Source of the DNA: Verrucomicrobia bacterium IMCC26134
Lineage (GTDB): Bacteria > Verrucomicrobiota > Verrucomicrobiia > Opitutales > Opitutaceae
DNA: 64,000 nucleotides
Reading direction: 5' to 3'
Assembly: GCA_000972765.1 (NCBI GenBank)
Contig: CP011265.1
Coordinates: forward strand, 1,054,001 to 1,118,000
Part shown: positions 44,709 through 55,197 of the stretch, one piece after another
Position numbering within the stretch: position 1 is the stretch's first letter
Layout of the letters: each line of letters begins with the position of its first letter
Program-made: the position numbers and the translations under genes
The notes under the pieces: generated by a model
What the model saw: the letters and a program-made list of their open reading frames with translations, nothing else
Told to the model about the DNA's origin: nothing
Database searches by the model: none

Positions 44709-45407
44709 ATGTCCTGCGATCTTATCCTCGCTCTAGATGTTCCCACTCGTGAAGAGGCCGCTCCGTTGCTCCGCCAGCTTCGAGGCGAGCTCCGCTGGGT
44801 CAAAATCGGCCTGCAAATGTTTACCGCTTACGGCCCAGACTATGTGCGTGCCGTCGCCGACGAGGGATTCAATGTTTTTCTCGATCTTAAACTTCACGAT
44901 ATTCCCAACACCGTCGCCAAAGCTGTCGAGTCCCTCGCGCCTCTGCCCATTGGCATGTTGACCCTGCACACCGGCGGCGGGCGCGAGATGATGACCGCCG
45001 CCCTCAAGGCCCAGCAAATCACCCGCCCCGACCTGCTCCTGCTTGGCGTGACCGTGCTCACCTCGATGGACGCCACCGAACTGGCCAACATCGGTGTGGG
45101 CGGCACCCCTGAAATGCAGGTTGCCCGTTTGGGGAGCCTCGCCGTCTCTGCCGGCATGAAAGGACTGGTCTGCTCCCCGCTCGAGGTGCAGATGCTACGC
45201 CGTCTTCTGCCCGCCGACGTCCAGCTCGTCACTCCCGGCATCCGTCCCGCCGGTGAAGCTGGCGGCGATGATCAAAAACGTGTCCTATCGCCCGCCGAGG
45301 CTGCTCGCGCTGGCTCCAGTTTCATCGTCGTCGGTCGTCCCATTCTTAAGGCAAAAGATCCCGCCGCCGCCACCCGGGCCATCCTTGCGGACCTTGCCTC
45401 CGCTTGA
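44709..45407 (+). CDS. pyrF: Orotidine 5'-phosphate decarboxylase
   Basis: 232 residues from ATG 44709. Starts LILALDVPTREEA and holds the catalytic DLKLHDIPNTV (Lys-Asp-x-x-x-Asp-type tetrad) and the C-terminal phosphate-binding VGRPILKAKDPAAATR. Last step of UMP synthesis. It precedes ispD by 31 bases and ispF follows, so the three are probably one operon. Confidence 0.96.
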   Translation: MSCDLILALDVPTREEAAPLLRQLRGELRWVKIGLQMFTAYGPDYVRAVADEGFNVFLDLKLHDIPNTVAKAVESLAPLPIGMLTLHTGGGREMMTAALKAQQITRPDLLLLGVTVLTSMDATELANIGVGGTPEMQVARLGSLAVSAGMKGLVCSPLEVQMLRRLLPADVQLVTPGIRPAGEAGGDDQKRVLSPAEAARAGSSFIVVGRPILKAKDPAAATRAILADLASA

Positions 45408-45438
45408 TTCATTCTGTTTCAGAACCCCACTACCAATC

Positions 45439-46119
45439 ATGTCCCGCACCGCAGCCATTCTCCTCGCCGCCGGCAGCGGTCGCCGTATGCAGGGCGCCGT
45501 TGCCGACAAGATACTTGCTCCACTCGCCGAGCGTCCGGTTTTCGCTCACAGCGTCGCTGCTTTTCTGGCAAGTGGAGTCGCAGATTACTATGTCATAGTC
45601 GTGCGCGATCAGGCGCAATCCATCGCCCTCTCGGCCTACGCTCCTACACCCGCCCAGTTTGTGGTCGGAGGTAAAGAACGGCAGGACTCGGTTCAAAACG
45701 CACTGGCGGTTCTTCCTGCTGATATCGCATACGTTTTTATTCACGACTGTGCCCGACCGCTTATCCAGGCGGAGCAGCTTGCCGCCCTGCACAAAATTGT
45801 GCGCAAGGAAAACGCAGTGGTTCTGGCCCACCGCGTCACGGACACCGTGAAAAAACACGCCGACACCGGCCTGCTCAAAAACCTCGACCGCGACAGGCTT
45901 TGGGCAATGGAGACTCCTCAGGTATTTGCGCGCGGGCTTATCGACGAGGCCTATGCCAAGGTCGCCAAGAAAAAGCTGCGCATCACCGACGATGCTTCAG
46001 CGGTTGAGCTTTTGAAGCATCCCGTCGCCCTGCTCGAAAACGCCCATCCCAACCCTAAGCTCACCAACCCCGCCGACCTCGCCTACGCCGAGTTCCTTCT
46101 CGCTCATCCTTCCGCCTGA
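45439..46119 (+). CDS. ispD: 2-C-methyl-D-erythritol 4-phosphate cytidylyltransferase
   Basis: 226 residues from ATG 45439. Nucleotide-binding AAILLAAGSGRRMQ...K, VVGGKERQDSVQNAL, IHDCARPLI and RVTDTVKK are the IspD hallmarks. Converts MEP and CTP to CDP-ME. ispF is 49 bases downstream, the classic ispDF pairing. Confidence 0.96.
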   Translation: MSRTAAILLAAGSGRRMQGAVADKILAPLAERPVFAHSVAAFLASGVADYYVIVVRDQAQSIALSAYAPTPAQFVVGGKERQDSVQNALAVLPADIAYVFIHDCARPLIQAEQLAALHKIVRKENAVVLAHRVTDTVKKHADTGLLKNLDRDRLWAMETPQVFARGLIDEAYAKVAKKKLRITDDASAVELLKHPVALLENAHPNPKLTNPADLAYAEFLLAHPSA

Positions 46120-46168
46120 GTCCGGTTAACTCGGATATACGGTTTTTCGGGTAAACCACTTCACCTCA

Positions 46169-46651
46169 ATGAATCTTCGAATCGGCCACGGCTATGATAT
46201 CCACCGCACCGCGCCCGACCGTCTTATGGTTCTCGGCGGAGTGCATTTCGCCGACTGCGACTTTGGCCTCGAAGGCCACTCTGATGCCGACGCCCTTACC
46301 CACGCGATTTGCGACGCCTTGCTCGGTGCCGCCGCGTTGCCTGATATCGGCCATTTTTTTCCGAACACGGATCCGGCTTATAAGGATATTAATTCCCAGA
46401 TTCTACTCCAGCTCACCGCCGCCGCGCTGCGGGAGCGAGGCCTCGAGATCATCAACTTCGATGCGACACTCATTGCCGAACGTCCGAAAATATCGCCTCG
46501 TCTCTCCGAGATGCGAGCCAACCTGGCTGCCAGCGCCGGCATTTCCATTGACCAAGTCGGGCTAAAGGCGACGACCAATGAAGGCGTCGATGAGATTGGA
46601 CGGGGCCTTGCTATCGCCGCGCATGCGGTTGCGTTGGTAGTGCGTTTGTAA
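46169..46651 (+). CDS. ispF: 2-C-methyl-D-erythritol 2,4-cyclodiphosphate synthase
   Basis: 160 residues, standard length. Metal-binding GHGYDIHR (Asp and His), EGHSDADALTHAICDALLGA and the C-terminal KATTNEGVDEIGRGLAIAAHA are all conserved. Forms MEcPP from CDP-ME2P. Last gene of pyrF-ispD-ispF; the 190 bases that follow hold no gene I can see. Confidence 0.97.
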   Translation: MNLRIGHGYDIHRTAPDRLMVLGGVHFADCDFGLEGHSDADALTHAICDALLGAAALPDIGHFFPNTDPAYKDINSQILLQLTAAALRERGLEIINFDATLIAERPKISPRLSEMRANLAASAGISIDQVGLKATTNEGVDEIGRGLAIAAHAVALVVRL

Positions 46652-46842
46652 GCCAGCGTTAGCCTTGCTCAGGGAGGGATGAGGACGCACGCAGTCTTCG
46701 GACTTTGGCGGTTTAGACTGCCAGCCAGGTCACGCTCCGCGCCTTGTAGTCTTAAGGAGCCCAGTCGGTCTCAGTGGCAGGCTCGATGTGCAACTGCCGC
46801 AACAACCCGTTTCGTTGGCTGGTCCGTAGGCTCGCGTCTGGA

Positions 46843-49710
46843 TTACCTCGCCGCCTTTGACCATTTCACGAGGGCGCGTCCGGTCAGGCTGCTCACCTCG
46901 GCTTCGATGCCTTTGCGCGGGCCGGCGTAGATTAATTCACCGCCGGCCGTGCCGCCGCCGGGGCCGAGGTCGATCAACCAATCGGCGAGGTCGATGACGT
47001 CGAGGTTGTGCTCAATCACGATGAGGGTGTTGCCCGCGTCGCGCAGCTTGAAGAGCAGGTTCATCAGGTGTTGGATGTCGACCCAGTGCAGGCCGGTCGT
47101 CGGTTCGTCGAGGATGTAGAGCGTGCGGCCCTGCTGGCGCTTGCTGAGTTCGAGGGAAAGCTTGAGCCGCTGGGCTTCGCCGCCGGAGAGCGTGGTGGCG
47201 GACTGTCCGAGCGCGAGGTAGCCGAGGCCGACCGCCGAGAGTGTCTCCAGTTTATCCATGATCTTGGGAATGTTTTTAAACAGTCCAGTCGCCTCCCTCA
47301 CGGTCATGCCCAGCACATCGGAGATGGATTTACCGTGGAAAAGGATCTCCAGCGTCTCGCGGTTGAAACGCCGCCCTACGCAGCTCGGACAGGGTGCATA
47401 GGCGTCGGCCATGAATTGCATGTCGAGCTTGATCAAGCCGTCGCCGGCGCAGCGTTCGCAGCGGCCGCCGCGGACGTTGAAGGAGAAACGGCTCGCGGTG
47501 TAGCCTCTCACTTTGGCCAGCGGCACCATGGCGAAAAGGTCGCGCAGCGGATCCATCAGACCGACGTAGGTCGCGGGATTGGAGCGCGGTGAGCGGCCGA
47601 TTGGTGATTGGTCCACCTGCACGAGGCGCTCGAATGCCTCTAGGTTCTCGATGTGGCGGTGTTTGCCGGGAATGGATTTGGCGCCGTTGAGTTTTCGCGC
47701 GGCAGCGGAGGCAAGCACGTCGTTGACCAGAGTGCTTTTCCCTGAGCCGGAAACGCCCGTGACGCAGGTGAGCAGACCGACGGGGAAACGCGCGTCCACG
47801 TCTCGCAGGTTGTTCTCTCGGGCGGCGCGCACGGTTACGAACTCGCCGTCGCCTTTCTTGGTCTTGGCGTCTTTGGTCACGCGCTGGGTCCGGGCGAGGT
47901 AGGGTCCGGTGCGCGAGGCCTTGGCGGGGAGCTTCATCAACTGCGCAGGGGTGCCCTGGAACAGGAGCCGGCCGCCCTCCGCGCCTGCCTCGGGGCCGAG
48001 CTCGATGATCTCGTCGGCCAGGCGCATGGTGTCCTCGTCGTGCTCGACCACGACGACGGTGTTACCGCGGTCGCGTAATTCCGAGAGAGTGGCGAGGAGT
48101 TTTTCGTTGTCCGCCGGGTGCAGACCGATGCTGGGCTCGTCAAGCACGTAGATGACGCCCATCAGGCCCATGCCGAGCTGGGAGGCGAGGCGCACGCGCT
48201 GGGATTCGCCGCCGGAGAGGGTGTCGTATTCCCGGTCGAGGGTCAGGTAGCCGAGGCCGGTTTCGAGCAGGAAACGCAGGCGTTGCTCTATACCGGCGAC
48301 GATCTCGCGCACGGCCTCGTTACCAGTGGTGGCGGCGGCGAGTTCGGTCGCGAGCGCGTGGGCGGCGGTGACATCCTGGGCGAAGAAATCCGCGACGGAG
48401 CGGCTGGCAACCTTCACCGCCATGCTGCGGGCGTTTAGGCGTCCGCCGCGGCAGGTCGGGCAACCGCCGCTCACCATGAAGGTGGTGAGGCGGGCGCGGA
48501 AACCGTCGCTGTCGGTGTTGCGGAAACTCTCTTCCAAGTCGGCGATGACGCCATCGAAGGTCGCGGCCTTGGCCTCGCGCATGCGGCGCAATTTGAAGGC
48601 GAACTGGCGCTCGCCCGCGCCGAAGAGGATTGCCTTGCGCGTAGACTCGGCCAGCTCGCCCCACGGGGTGTCGGGGTCGAAAGGCAATTGCTCGGCGAGC
48701 TGTTTAAGCAGGGCGTTGTGTTTGATGATGAGGTTTTTCCCGCCGATGCGCCAGGGCTTGAGCGCGCCCTCGCGGACTGATTTTTCGGGATCGGCCACGA
48801 TGAGTTCGGGGACGAAGCGCAGCTTGCGGCCGATGCCATCGCAATCGGGGCAGGCGCCCTCGCGGTTGTTGAAAGAAAAGTGCTTCGGCGTGAGTTTTTC
48901 GAAGACGTCGCCGCAAACCTCGCAGGCGAGGGATTGGGACAGCGTGACTTCGCGCCAAGCGTCGGCCGCCGCGTCTGATTTCTGGGCGAGCACTATCGCA
49001 CGGTCGCCGCCTTCGCGGAAGGCAAGCTCGAGCGAATCTGCGATCCGGGAACGCTGGTCGGCGACGGCCACGAGGCGGTCCACGATCACGTCAACCGCCA
49101 GTTCGCGCGTGCCCTGGCCGGAGGGGACTAGGTTTGGGTCGTCGAGGTTTTTGACCGCGCCATCGATGCGCACGCGCTGGAAGCCGCGCTGGCGCAGCCG
49201 GGGCAACTCGTCGCGTAGCACGCTGGCGCGGGCCTTGAGCACGGGAGCGAGGAGCATGATGCGTTCGCCGGCGCAGGCGGTGAGCACGTGCTGGACGTTG
49301 TCGTCGAGTGAGCGTTGCAGGACGCCGCCGCCGTCGTTCGGACAACGTTGCTCGCCGTGAAGTGCCCAGAGCAGGCGGGCGTAGTCGGCGATTTCTGTGA
49401 CGGTGGCGATGGTCGAGCGCGGTGACCCGTTGCCTGTGCGTTGCTCGATAGCAAGGACGGGAGACAGGCCGTGGATGAAGTCCACCTCGGGGCGCTTGAG
49501 CTGCTCCAGGACCTGCCGTGCCTGGGTGGAGAGCGACTCCATGTATTTGCGGTAGCCCTCGGCGTAGAGGGTGTCAAAGGCGAGCGAGGATTTGCCCGAG
49601 CCGCTGGGGCCGGTGATGACGGTGAGTTTACCGCGCGCGATCTTCACCTCCAGGTTCTGAAGGTTGTGCTCGCGGGCTCCTTTGATGTGTATGTGCGTCG
49701 CCGGCTGCAT
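46843..49710 (-). CDS. uvrA: Excinuclease ABC subunit A
   Basis: 955 residues from ATG 49710. Two ABC ATPase modules: Walker [10 protein letters not shown] (34-42) and GVSGSGKST in the second half, each with its LSGGE signature ([13 protein letters not shown] and [12 protein letters not shown]). Zinc-finger cysteines are present in CEVCG...CPDCDG and in [16 protein letters not shown] ... CPSCVG. Recognises DNA damage with UvrB in nucleotide excision repair. No LexA box noticed in the 98-base upstream gap. Single gene, divergent from the AI-2E family permease. Confidence 0.95.
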   Translation of the reverse strand: MQPATHIHIKGAREHNLQNLEVKIARGKLTVITGPSGSGKSSLAFDTLYAEGYRKYMESLSTQARQVLEQLKRPEVDFIHGLSPVLAIEQRTGNGSPRSTIATVTEIADYARLLWALHGEQRCPNDGGGVLQRSLDDNVQHVLTACAGERIMLLAPVLKARASVLRDELPRLRQRGFQRVRIDGAVKNLDDPNLVPSGQGTRELAVDVIVDRLVAVADQRSRIADSLELAFREGGDRAIVLAQKSDAAADAWREVTLSQSLACEVCGDVFEKLTPKHFSFNNREGACPDCDGIGRKLRFVPELIVADPEKSVREGALKPWRIGGKNLIIKHNALLKQLAEQLPFDPDTPWGELAESTRKAILFGAGERQFAFKLRRMREAKAATFDGVIADLEESFRNTDSDGFRARLTTFMVSGGCPTCRGGRLNARSMAVKVASRSVADFFAQDVTAAHALATELAAATTGNEAVREIVAGIEQRLRFLLETGLGYLTLDREYDTLSGGESQRVRLASQLGMGLMGVIYVLDEPSIGLHPADNEKLLATLSELRDRGNTVVVVEHDEDTMRLADEIIELGPEAGAEGGRLLFQGTPAQLMKLPAKASRTGPYLARTQRVTKDAKTKKGDGEFVTVRAARENNLRDVDARFPVGLLTCVTGVSGSGKSTLVNDVLASAAARKLNGAKSIPGKHRHIENLEAFERLVQVDQSPIGRSPRSNPATYVGLMDPLRDLFAMVPLAKVRGYTASRFSFNVRGGRCERCAGDGLIKLDMQFMADAYAPCPSCVGRRFNRETLEILFHGKSISDVLGMTVREATGLFKNIPKIMDKLETLSAVGLGYLALGQSATTLSGGEAQRLKLSLELSKRQQGRTLYILDEPTTGLHWVDIQHLMNLLFKLRDAGNTLIVIEHNLDVIDLADWLIDLGPGGGTAGGELIYAGPRKGIEAEVSSLTGRALVKWSKAAR

Positions 49711-49808
49711 GGGATGAGTCCACACCTTACGCATCCGGGGCTGCAAGCAACACCCCATTCCTAACAATCGCCTCGCTCATCGGCCCGTTGCTCGCCTAGT
49801 TGTTGGTC

Positions 49809-51002
49809 ATGGCCGAAGAATCATCCTCCGCATCCGCGCCCGCGTCACCCGCGCCATTGCTCACACGGCTCCAGTCGCGCATCATCGGTTTCGCGCTCAC
49901 ATTTCTCGCCCTGGCCGTCTCCGGCTATCTGATCGTGAAGTTGATCGCGGGCGCAGTGGATCTGCTTGCTTTGTTTTCCGGCGTGCTCTGGCCGCTTATC
50001 ACCGCCGGCATCATGGCGCTTGTGCTTATGCCGGTGGTAGAGTTGCTTCAAACTCGGTTTAAACTGCGCCGCGTCTTTGCCGTGGTCGTGATCTACGGTG
50101 CCTTCGTGCTTGTCGCGGCTGGGCTGCTTTTCACCATTCTTCCGCCGGTCATCAAGCAGTTGCTGGATTTCATCGCGAGTGTGCCCGGGGTCTGGAAAAA
50201 CGCTTACGCCTACACCCAGGAGCATTACCCGCAATGGTCCGAACTGGTCTCCCGCTACCTCGCCAACCCGAAGGTTAAGGAGATCGTGGAAAAACTTTCG
50301 AATGAGGCGAGTGGCATGGCGCTCATGTCCGTCACCTCGCTGAAGACAGCCGGGCTCGGCGCGCTGACGGTCTTCGGTTTCTTTACCAGCCTGGCGATTA
50401 TCCCCATCTATCTGTTTTTCTTCCTGCTCTCCAGCGGAGACCCCACGCGGCATCTTGGCGATCAGTTGCCGTTCCTTCGGACGACCATCCGCGACGACTT
50501 GGTTTTCTTGGTGCGGGAGTTTATCGCCATCGTGGTATCGTTTTTCCGCGGCCAGCTCATCATCGGATTGATCATGGGTGTGCTGCTAGCCGTCGGCTTT
50601 ACCATTGGCGGGTTGAAATTCGGGCTGTTTATCGGGCTTATGCTCGGAGTGCTCAACATCGTGCCTTATCTCGGCACCATTCTTGGCCTCAGCGTTGCGC
50701 TGCCTCTGGCGTTTTTCCAGCCCGAGGGCGGGCTTAATCTCGTGCTGGTCGTTGTCGGTGTCTTTGTTGCCGTGCAGTGTGTCGAGGGCTGGTATCTCAC
50801 ACCCAAGATTATGGGTAGCCGCACCGGCCTTCACCCGGTCACCATCATCGTCGCGATCTTTTTCTGGGGCACTGCGCTAGGCGGCATACTGGGCATGATC
50901 CTAGCCATACCGCTCACCGCTTTTTTCGTCACCGCTTGGCGTTTGCTCAAGCGCAAATACCTCAGCGCTCTATCCGAGCATTCAACCCATACAGGTTCAT
51001 GA
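49809..51002 (+). CDS. AI-2E family (PerM-like) transporter
   Basis: 397 residues from ATG 49809. About eight hydrophobic segments with the typical order: paired N-terminal helices, a helical soluble insertion (residues 100-170), and the conserved C-terminal block GLKFGLFIGLMLGVLNIVPYLGTILG followed by QCVEGWYLTPKIMGSRTGLHPVT. Members include AI-2 exporters and Na/H antiporters, so substrate is undefined. Ends in an ATGA overlap with the DoxX-like gene. Confidence 0.9.
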   Translation: MAEESSSASAPASPAPLLTRLQSRIIGFALTFLALAVSGYLIVKLIAGAVDLLALFSGVLWPLITAGIMALVLMPVVELLQTRFKLRRVFAVVVIYGAFVLVAAGLLFTILPPVIKQLLDFIASVPGVWKNAYAYTQEHYPQWSELVSRYLANPKVKEIVEKLSNEASGMALMSVTSLKTAGLGALTVFGFFTSLAIIPIYLFFFLLSSGDPTRHLGDQLPFLRTTIRDDLVFLVREFIAIVVSFFRGQLIIGLIMGVLLAVGFTIGGLKFGLFIGLMLGVLNIVPYLGTILGLSVALPLAFFQPEGGLNLVLVVVGVFVAVQCVEGWYLTPKIMGSRTGLHPVTIIVAIFFWGTALGGILGMILAIPLTAFFVTAWRLLKRKYLSALSEHSTHTGS

Positions 51003-51409
51003 ACATGCGTTGGCGATTTCTTGATCGATGGCATGATGCCGGTCTGCTGATCCTTCGAGTGGGTGTAGGTGCGGCTTTCGTAGGCATCCACGGTTACCCA
51101 TTGCTGTCGGAGGGACGCGTCGGCTGGCTGCGCGTGGGAGCGGCGGTGAAATCTTTCGGCCTCAATGATGGCTATGTCTGGTGGGGTATCGCAGCGATGA
51201 TTTCGATGCTTCTAGGTGGTGGGTGCCTCATCCTTGGGCTTTGCCAGCGTCCTGCCTCTTTGACTCTCTTTTCCACTATGTTTGTGGCGGCCTACTGGCG
51301 TTTTCAAACTTCGAGCCTTGATGCCGCCGCGTATCCAGCGGTGATGGCGGTCGTCTGCCTGAGTCTGTTTATCCTTGGACCGGGCAAAAACGCGTTGGAT
51401 AAAGTTTGA
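50999..51409 (+). CDS. DoxX-like membrane protein
   Basis: 136 residues starting within the stop of the upstream transporter gene (ATGA). Four hydrophobic helices and the DoxX-type opening LLILRVGVGAAFVGIHGYPLL suggest a quinone/thiosulfate oxidoreductase-like small membrane protein. The function of such stand-alone members is generally unknown; coupling to the transporter is inferred from the overlap. Confidence 0.75.
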   Translation: MNMRWRFLDRWHDAGLLILRVGVGAAFVGIHGYPLLSEGRVGWLRVGAAVKSFGLNDGYVWWGIAAMISMLLGGGCLILGLCQRPASLTLFSTMFVAAYWRFQTSSLDAAAYPAVMAVVCLSLFILGPGKNALDKV

Positions 51410-51448
51410 GCTCCACCCTTTCCGGCCTTCCGCCAACTCACTGATAAC

Positions 51449-52456
51449 GTGGCATGGGATATCCAGTATCCACGCGGCAGCCTCTATTTGCCGCAACTTG
51501 ATTGGTGGCTCGATGCACATCGTCCGGTGGCGCGTTCCTTTGTCTCGCATGCGCACTTCGATCATTTGGCCAGGCATCGGGAAGTTTTGCTAACGTCTGG
51601 CACCGCCGCACTCATGCGGGCTCGCCTGCCGGACCGCAAGGGGCACAGGGTCGAGCGCCTGCTCCCCTTCGGCGTCACAGCCTCTTTATCCACCGATCAT
51701 CCTGAGGTTGCGGTCACATTGTATCCCGCCGGTCACATTCTCGGCTCGGCTATGATATTGCTGGAACATCCTGAACACGGTCGTTTGCTCTACACCGGCG
51801 ATTTCAAGCTGCGTCCCGGGCTGTCTGCCGAGCTTTGTGAAACGCCTCGCGCCGATCTGGTCATCATGGAGACAACTTACGGTCGTCCTGGCTACGCGCT
51901 TCCGCCTACCGAAGCTGTATTCGCCAATGTAATTTCATTTTGCCGAAGTGCCATTGCCGATGGTGCCACGCCCATCCTGCTTGGTTACAGCCTGGGCAAG
52001 AGTCAGGAAATCCTTTGCGCTCTGGCCGGTGCCTCTCTGCCGGTAATGCTGCATCCTCAAATCCTGAAACTCACCCAAGTTCACGAGCAGCTTGGCTTGG
52101 TATTCCCAGCCTATGCACCTTTTAATCCCGCGGCTTGCGCCGGTCATGTTGTGCTTTGCCCGCCGCAAGCGGCTCGATCTCCTACCATCCGGCAAATTTC
52201 CCGGCGGCGCACCGCTGCCCTCACGGGTTGGGCCCTCGATTCGGGGGCGCGTTTCCGCTATCAATGTGACGAAGTTTTTCCGCTATCCGACCATGCTGAT
52301 TACCCCGATTTATTACGTTTCGTCGAGCTGACCAGGGCTCGGCGAGTGCTCACGCTCCACGGGTTCGCGGCCGATTTTGCACGTGATCTCCGGTGCCGCG
52401 GACTCGATGCCTTGGCCCTGGGTGAGGATAATCAGCTCGAGTTTCCGTTATCGTAA
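51449..52456 (+). CDS. Metallo-beta-lactamase-fold exonuclease (DNA-ligase-associated type)
   Basis: 335 residues from GTG 51449. The zinc motif SHAHFDH (33-39), YPAGHILGSAM, YTGDFKLRPG, ETTYG and FPLSDHADYPDLL match the MBL-fold nucleases related to CPSF-73/RNase J. The Beta-CASP insertion is small, and the overall shape (about 330 residues, LGYSLGKSQEIL) fits the putative exonuclease often encoded with an ATP-dependent DNA ligase and a DEXH helicase. Neither partner is within the window. DNA or RNA substrate cannot be decided. Confidence 0.82.
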   Translation: MAWDIQYPRGSLYLPQLDWWLDAHRPVARSFVSHAHFDHLARHREVLLTSGTAALMRARLPDRKGHRVERLLPFGVTASLSTDHPEVAVTLYPAGHILGSAMILLEHPEHGRLLYTGDFKLRPGLSAELCETPRADLVIMETTYGRPGYALPPTEAVFANVISFCRSAIADGATPILLGYSLGKSQEILCALAGASLPVMLHPQILKLTQVHEQLGLVFPAYAPFNPAACAGHVVLCPPQAARSPTIRQISRRRTAALTGWALDSGARFRYQCDEVFPLSDHADYPDLLRFVELTRARRVLTLHGFAADFARDLRCRGLDALALGEDNQLEFPLS

Positions 52457-52553
52457 GCGTCGGCTTTTCGGTGAATCACGCGCGGTGTCTGGTGGTTTTC
52501 GACCCTCAACGGTTCTCCTCGCATTGGCGTGCATTTTCCATTCGTTGTTCTTG

Positions 52554-53432
52554 ATGCTTGCGGTCCGACTCCTCCCGCTGGGCCTTGTCCTTCTTCTGGC
52601 TCTGCAGCTTTCCGCTCAAGCGAAAGAGAATGATTTGGTTTCGCCTGCGATCGCGACCGCTTCACCCGGTCTGATCCTTGGGGTGGGGGAGCGAATGATC
52701 TTTCAGGCGAGCTGGAAGTTTTTTTCCCGGGCAGGACGCATAAACGTCTTTGCGGACGACCAGGCCGCTGATGGCGAAAAGCCAGTGCTCCCGGTCACCC
52801 GCACCCCGCCGCGCCGCATCCGAGTGGATGTTTGCAGCGATGGCGTCATCGCCTGTTTGTATAAATACCATGCTGCGGGGGAGAGTTTCTTCGACCCGGT
52901 TACCGGCCAAATGCTTTACGCCAAATATCAGAGCAACACTGGCAGCAAGCGGGAGGACCGTAGCATTACCTTTGATTTGGAAAAGCGTCTCGCCCACTAC
53001 CGCGACAGTCTAGTTCCCAAGCGTGATGCCGACATCCCTCTGCCTCTTGGCGATCCACTCGATCTGATAACCTGCCTCGTCACCGCCCGCCGATGGAATC
53101 TCCAGCCCGGTGATACGCGCGACATCGTGGTGCTCGCCGATAAACGCTTCTACCCGCTTCGGTTGCGCGCCTTGCGCCGTGAATCCATCAAAGCCCCACT
53201 TGGCTCGTTTGATTCCCTGCTCGTCGTGCCCGAGCCGATCGGGCCGGCGACCGGGATGTTTCGGAAAGGCGGAGCCATGCGTATCTGGATCGAAGATACG
53301 CCGCGCGCCCTGCCTTTGCGTGTCGAGGTAAAGGTCCCGTTCGGCACCGTTACAGCCGACTTGGTGGAGTATCAGCCTCCGCTCGCCCTAGCTGAAACGG
53401 CTGCGGGAGCGACCTTGCGCGCTGGGGATTAG
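52554..53432 (+). CDS. DUF3108 domain-containing exported protein
   Basis: 292 residues from ATG 52554, beginning with a clear signal peptide (LLPLGLVLLLALQLSAQA). The frame is open further upstream but that part overlaps the nuclease. GERMIFQASWKFFSRAGRINVF and the regular beta-strand alternation up to PFGTVTADLVEY match DUF3108, a periplasmic beta-barrel-like domain of unknown function. Stop codon TAG. It follows the nuclease gene by about 100 bases. Confidence 0.75.
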   Translation: MLAVRLLPLGLVLLLALQLSAQAKENDLVSPAIATASPGLILGVGERMIFQASWKFFSRAGRINVFADDQAADGEKPVLPVTRTPPRRIRVDVCSDGVIACLYKYHAAGESFFDPVTGQMLYAKYQSNTGSKREDRSITFDLEKRLAHYRDSLVPKRDADIPLPLGDPLDLITCLVTARRWNLQPGDTRDIVVLADKRFYPLRLRALRRESIKAPLGSFDSLLVVPEPIGPATGMFRKGGAMRIWIEDTPRALPLRVEVKVPFGTVTADLVEYQPPLALAETAAGATLRAGD

Positions 53433-53478
53433 CTATTAAACCCAACTCTGTATCGTTGAGCGAATATTACCCCAATTT

Positions 53479-55155
53479 ATGAAGGAAAAAATGTGCCAGA
53501 GCGTATTGCCAACTCCCCGCGTGGGGAAATTTTTATCTGTGCTGGCCGCGACTTGCGGACTCGCGCTGGCCGGTCAGGCCCGAGACTTTAATGTGCGTGA
53601 CTTCGGGGCCGTGGGCGACGGGCGCGGTGTGGATTCGCCGGCTATCCAGCGCGCGATCGAGGCGGCGTCCGGTGCCGGTGGTGGCACCGTGGTTTTCCCG
53701 GCTGGCGACTACCTCTCCTTTTCTCTGCAACTGCGCAGCCATGTGAGCTTGCGGCTCGACCCTGGCTCCGTCTTGCGGGCCGCGACGCCGGGCCGCGATG
53801 CCGGCGCCTACGATGATCCCGAACCCAATGCCTGGGATATGTATCAGGACTTCGGGCACAGCCACTGGCACAATAGCCTCATCTGGGGCGTCGAGGTGGA
53901 GGATATTTCCATCACCGGCCCTGGCCGTATCGAAGGCACCGGCCTGACGCGTCGCGGTCCCGGCCCTCGCCGGAAGGAAAAGGCAGGCGATACGCCCACC
54001 ACGTTAAAGGACGCCTCCGCCGCCGCACGCGCGGTCGATCCCGAGGGCAAGGATATCGGCAAGGACGAGTTCCTTGCCATGGCCGGCGAGGGTAATAAGG
54101 CCATCGCGCTCAAACTCTGCCGCAACATTACTCTGCGGGACTTTACAATTCTGAAGGGCGGTCACTTCGCTTTGCTCGCCACCGGTGTGGACGATCTGGT
54201 GATTGAGCGTGTCACGGTGGACTCCCAGCGGGATGGTTTTGACATAGACGCCTGCCGTCGGGTTCGTATCGCCGATTGCGCGGTCAATACCCCCAGCGAC
54301 GACGCTATCGTCCTAAAAAGCTCCTTCGCGCTCGGTTATCTCCGCCCTACCGAAAACGTCGAGATTTTGAATTGTCGGGTCAGTGGTTTCGATCTTGGCA
54401 CTTTGCTCGACGGCACGCGCGGGCGCACCCAGGAGCTGGCGCCTGACCTCGATCGCGTCACCGGTCGCATCAAGTTCGGCACCGAGTCCAACGGGGGCTT
54501 TCGTAACGTCACGATCAAGGATTGCACCTTTGAGCGTTGTCGCGGCATCGCCTTGGAAACGGTCGATGGGGGCGTGCTCGAAGACGTGAATATCAGTGAT
54601 ATCACGATGCGCGATATTACGACCGCCCCGATTTTTCTGAGAGTGGGAATGCGGTTGCGCGGACCGGAAGGAGCAGCGATCGCCGGTATGCGCCGCATTC
54701 GTCTTAGCAACATCACGGTCTATAATGCCGACCCTCACTACTCGTCGATCCTGGCTGGGCTGCCCGGGCACGAGATAGAGGATGTGACGCTGGAAAACAT
54801 TCGCGTTCTGGCGGCGGGCGGCGGGACGGCCGAGCAGGCAGCGCGTAAACTGCCTGAAAACGAGTTGGCTTATCCAGAACCCTCCATGTTCGGTGTGACG
54901 CCGTGTTACGGTCTGTATGTCCGGCACGTCAAAGGACTGCGCGTGCATAATGTGAGTTTCGGCTTGATGCAACCGGACGCCCGTCCTGCGGTCATTGCCG
55001 AGCAAGCGAGCGACCTTCTCTTTGACGGTGTAGCGGGCTGGCGGAACGATGGGGGTTCTGACTTTGTTTTCAACGCGACCCGCTCGGTCGAAATTCGAGA
55101 CTGCCTAGGCCGGGAGGATCGCCGTCTAGAAACGGTCGATCACTTTGAGTTTTAA
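53479..55155 (+). CDS. Exported GH28-type pectinase/polygalacturonase-like protein
   Basis: 558 residues from ATG 53479, with another ATG at 53491; a signal peptide ends near AGQA. The opening FNVRDFGAVGDGRGVDSPAIQRAIEAA and GGTVVFPAGDYLSF are the pectate-lyase-3/GH28 entry to a right-handed beta-helix. Catalytic-region residues of GH28 can be seen: RDGFDID, PSDDAIVLKS with paired Asp274-Asp275, and RIKFGTESNG. The GHG segment of true polygalacturonases is not obvious, so the substrate could be another uronate-containing polymer. Degrades plant or algal polysaccharide outside the cell. Confidence 0.82.
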   Translation: MKEKMCQSVLPTPRVGKFLSVLAATCGLALAGQARDFNVRDFGAVGDGRGVDSPAIQRAIEAASGAGGGTVVFPAGDYLSFSLQLRSHVSLRLDPGSVLRAATPGRDAGAYDDPEPNAWDMYQDFGHSHWHNSLIWGVEVEDISITGPGRIEGTGLTRRGPGPRRKEKAGDTPTTLKDASAAARAVDPEGKDIGKDEFLAMAGEGNKAIALKLCRNITLRDFTILKGGHFALLATGVDDLVIERVTVDSQRDGFDIDACRRVRIADCAVNTPSDDAIVLKSSFALGYLRPTENVEILNCRVSGFDLGTLLDGTRGRTQELAPDLDRVTGRIKFGTESNGGFRNVTIKDCTFERCRGIALETVDGGVLEDVNISDITMRDITTAPIFLRVGMRLRGPEGAAIAGMRRIRLSNITVYNADPHYSSILAGLPGHEIEDVTLENIRVLAAGGGTAEQAARKLPENELAYPEPSMFGVTPCYGLYVRHVKGLRVHNVSFGLMQPDARPAVIAEQASDLLFDGVAGWRNDGGSDFVFNATRSVEIRDCLGREDRRLETVDHFEF

Positions 55156-55197
55156 CGCTGCTTCCGCTTTGAGCGGCGAAGTGTGCATTTAAGCCCC

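Noticed and set aside
46679-46930. Open frame of 83 codons between ispF and uvrA
   Set aside because: Overlaps the end of uvrA, Arg/Ser-rich and without motifs or start signal.
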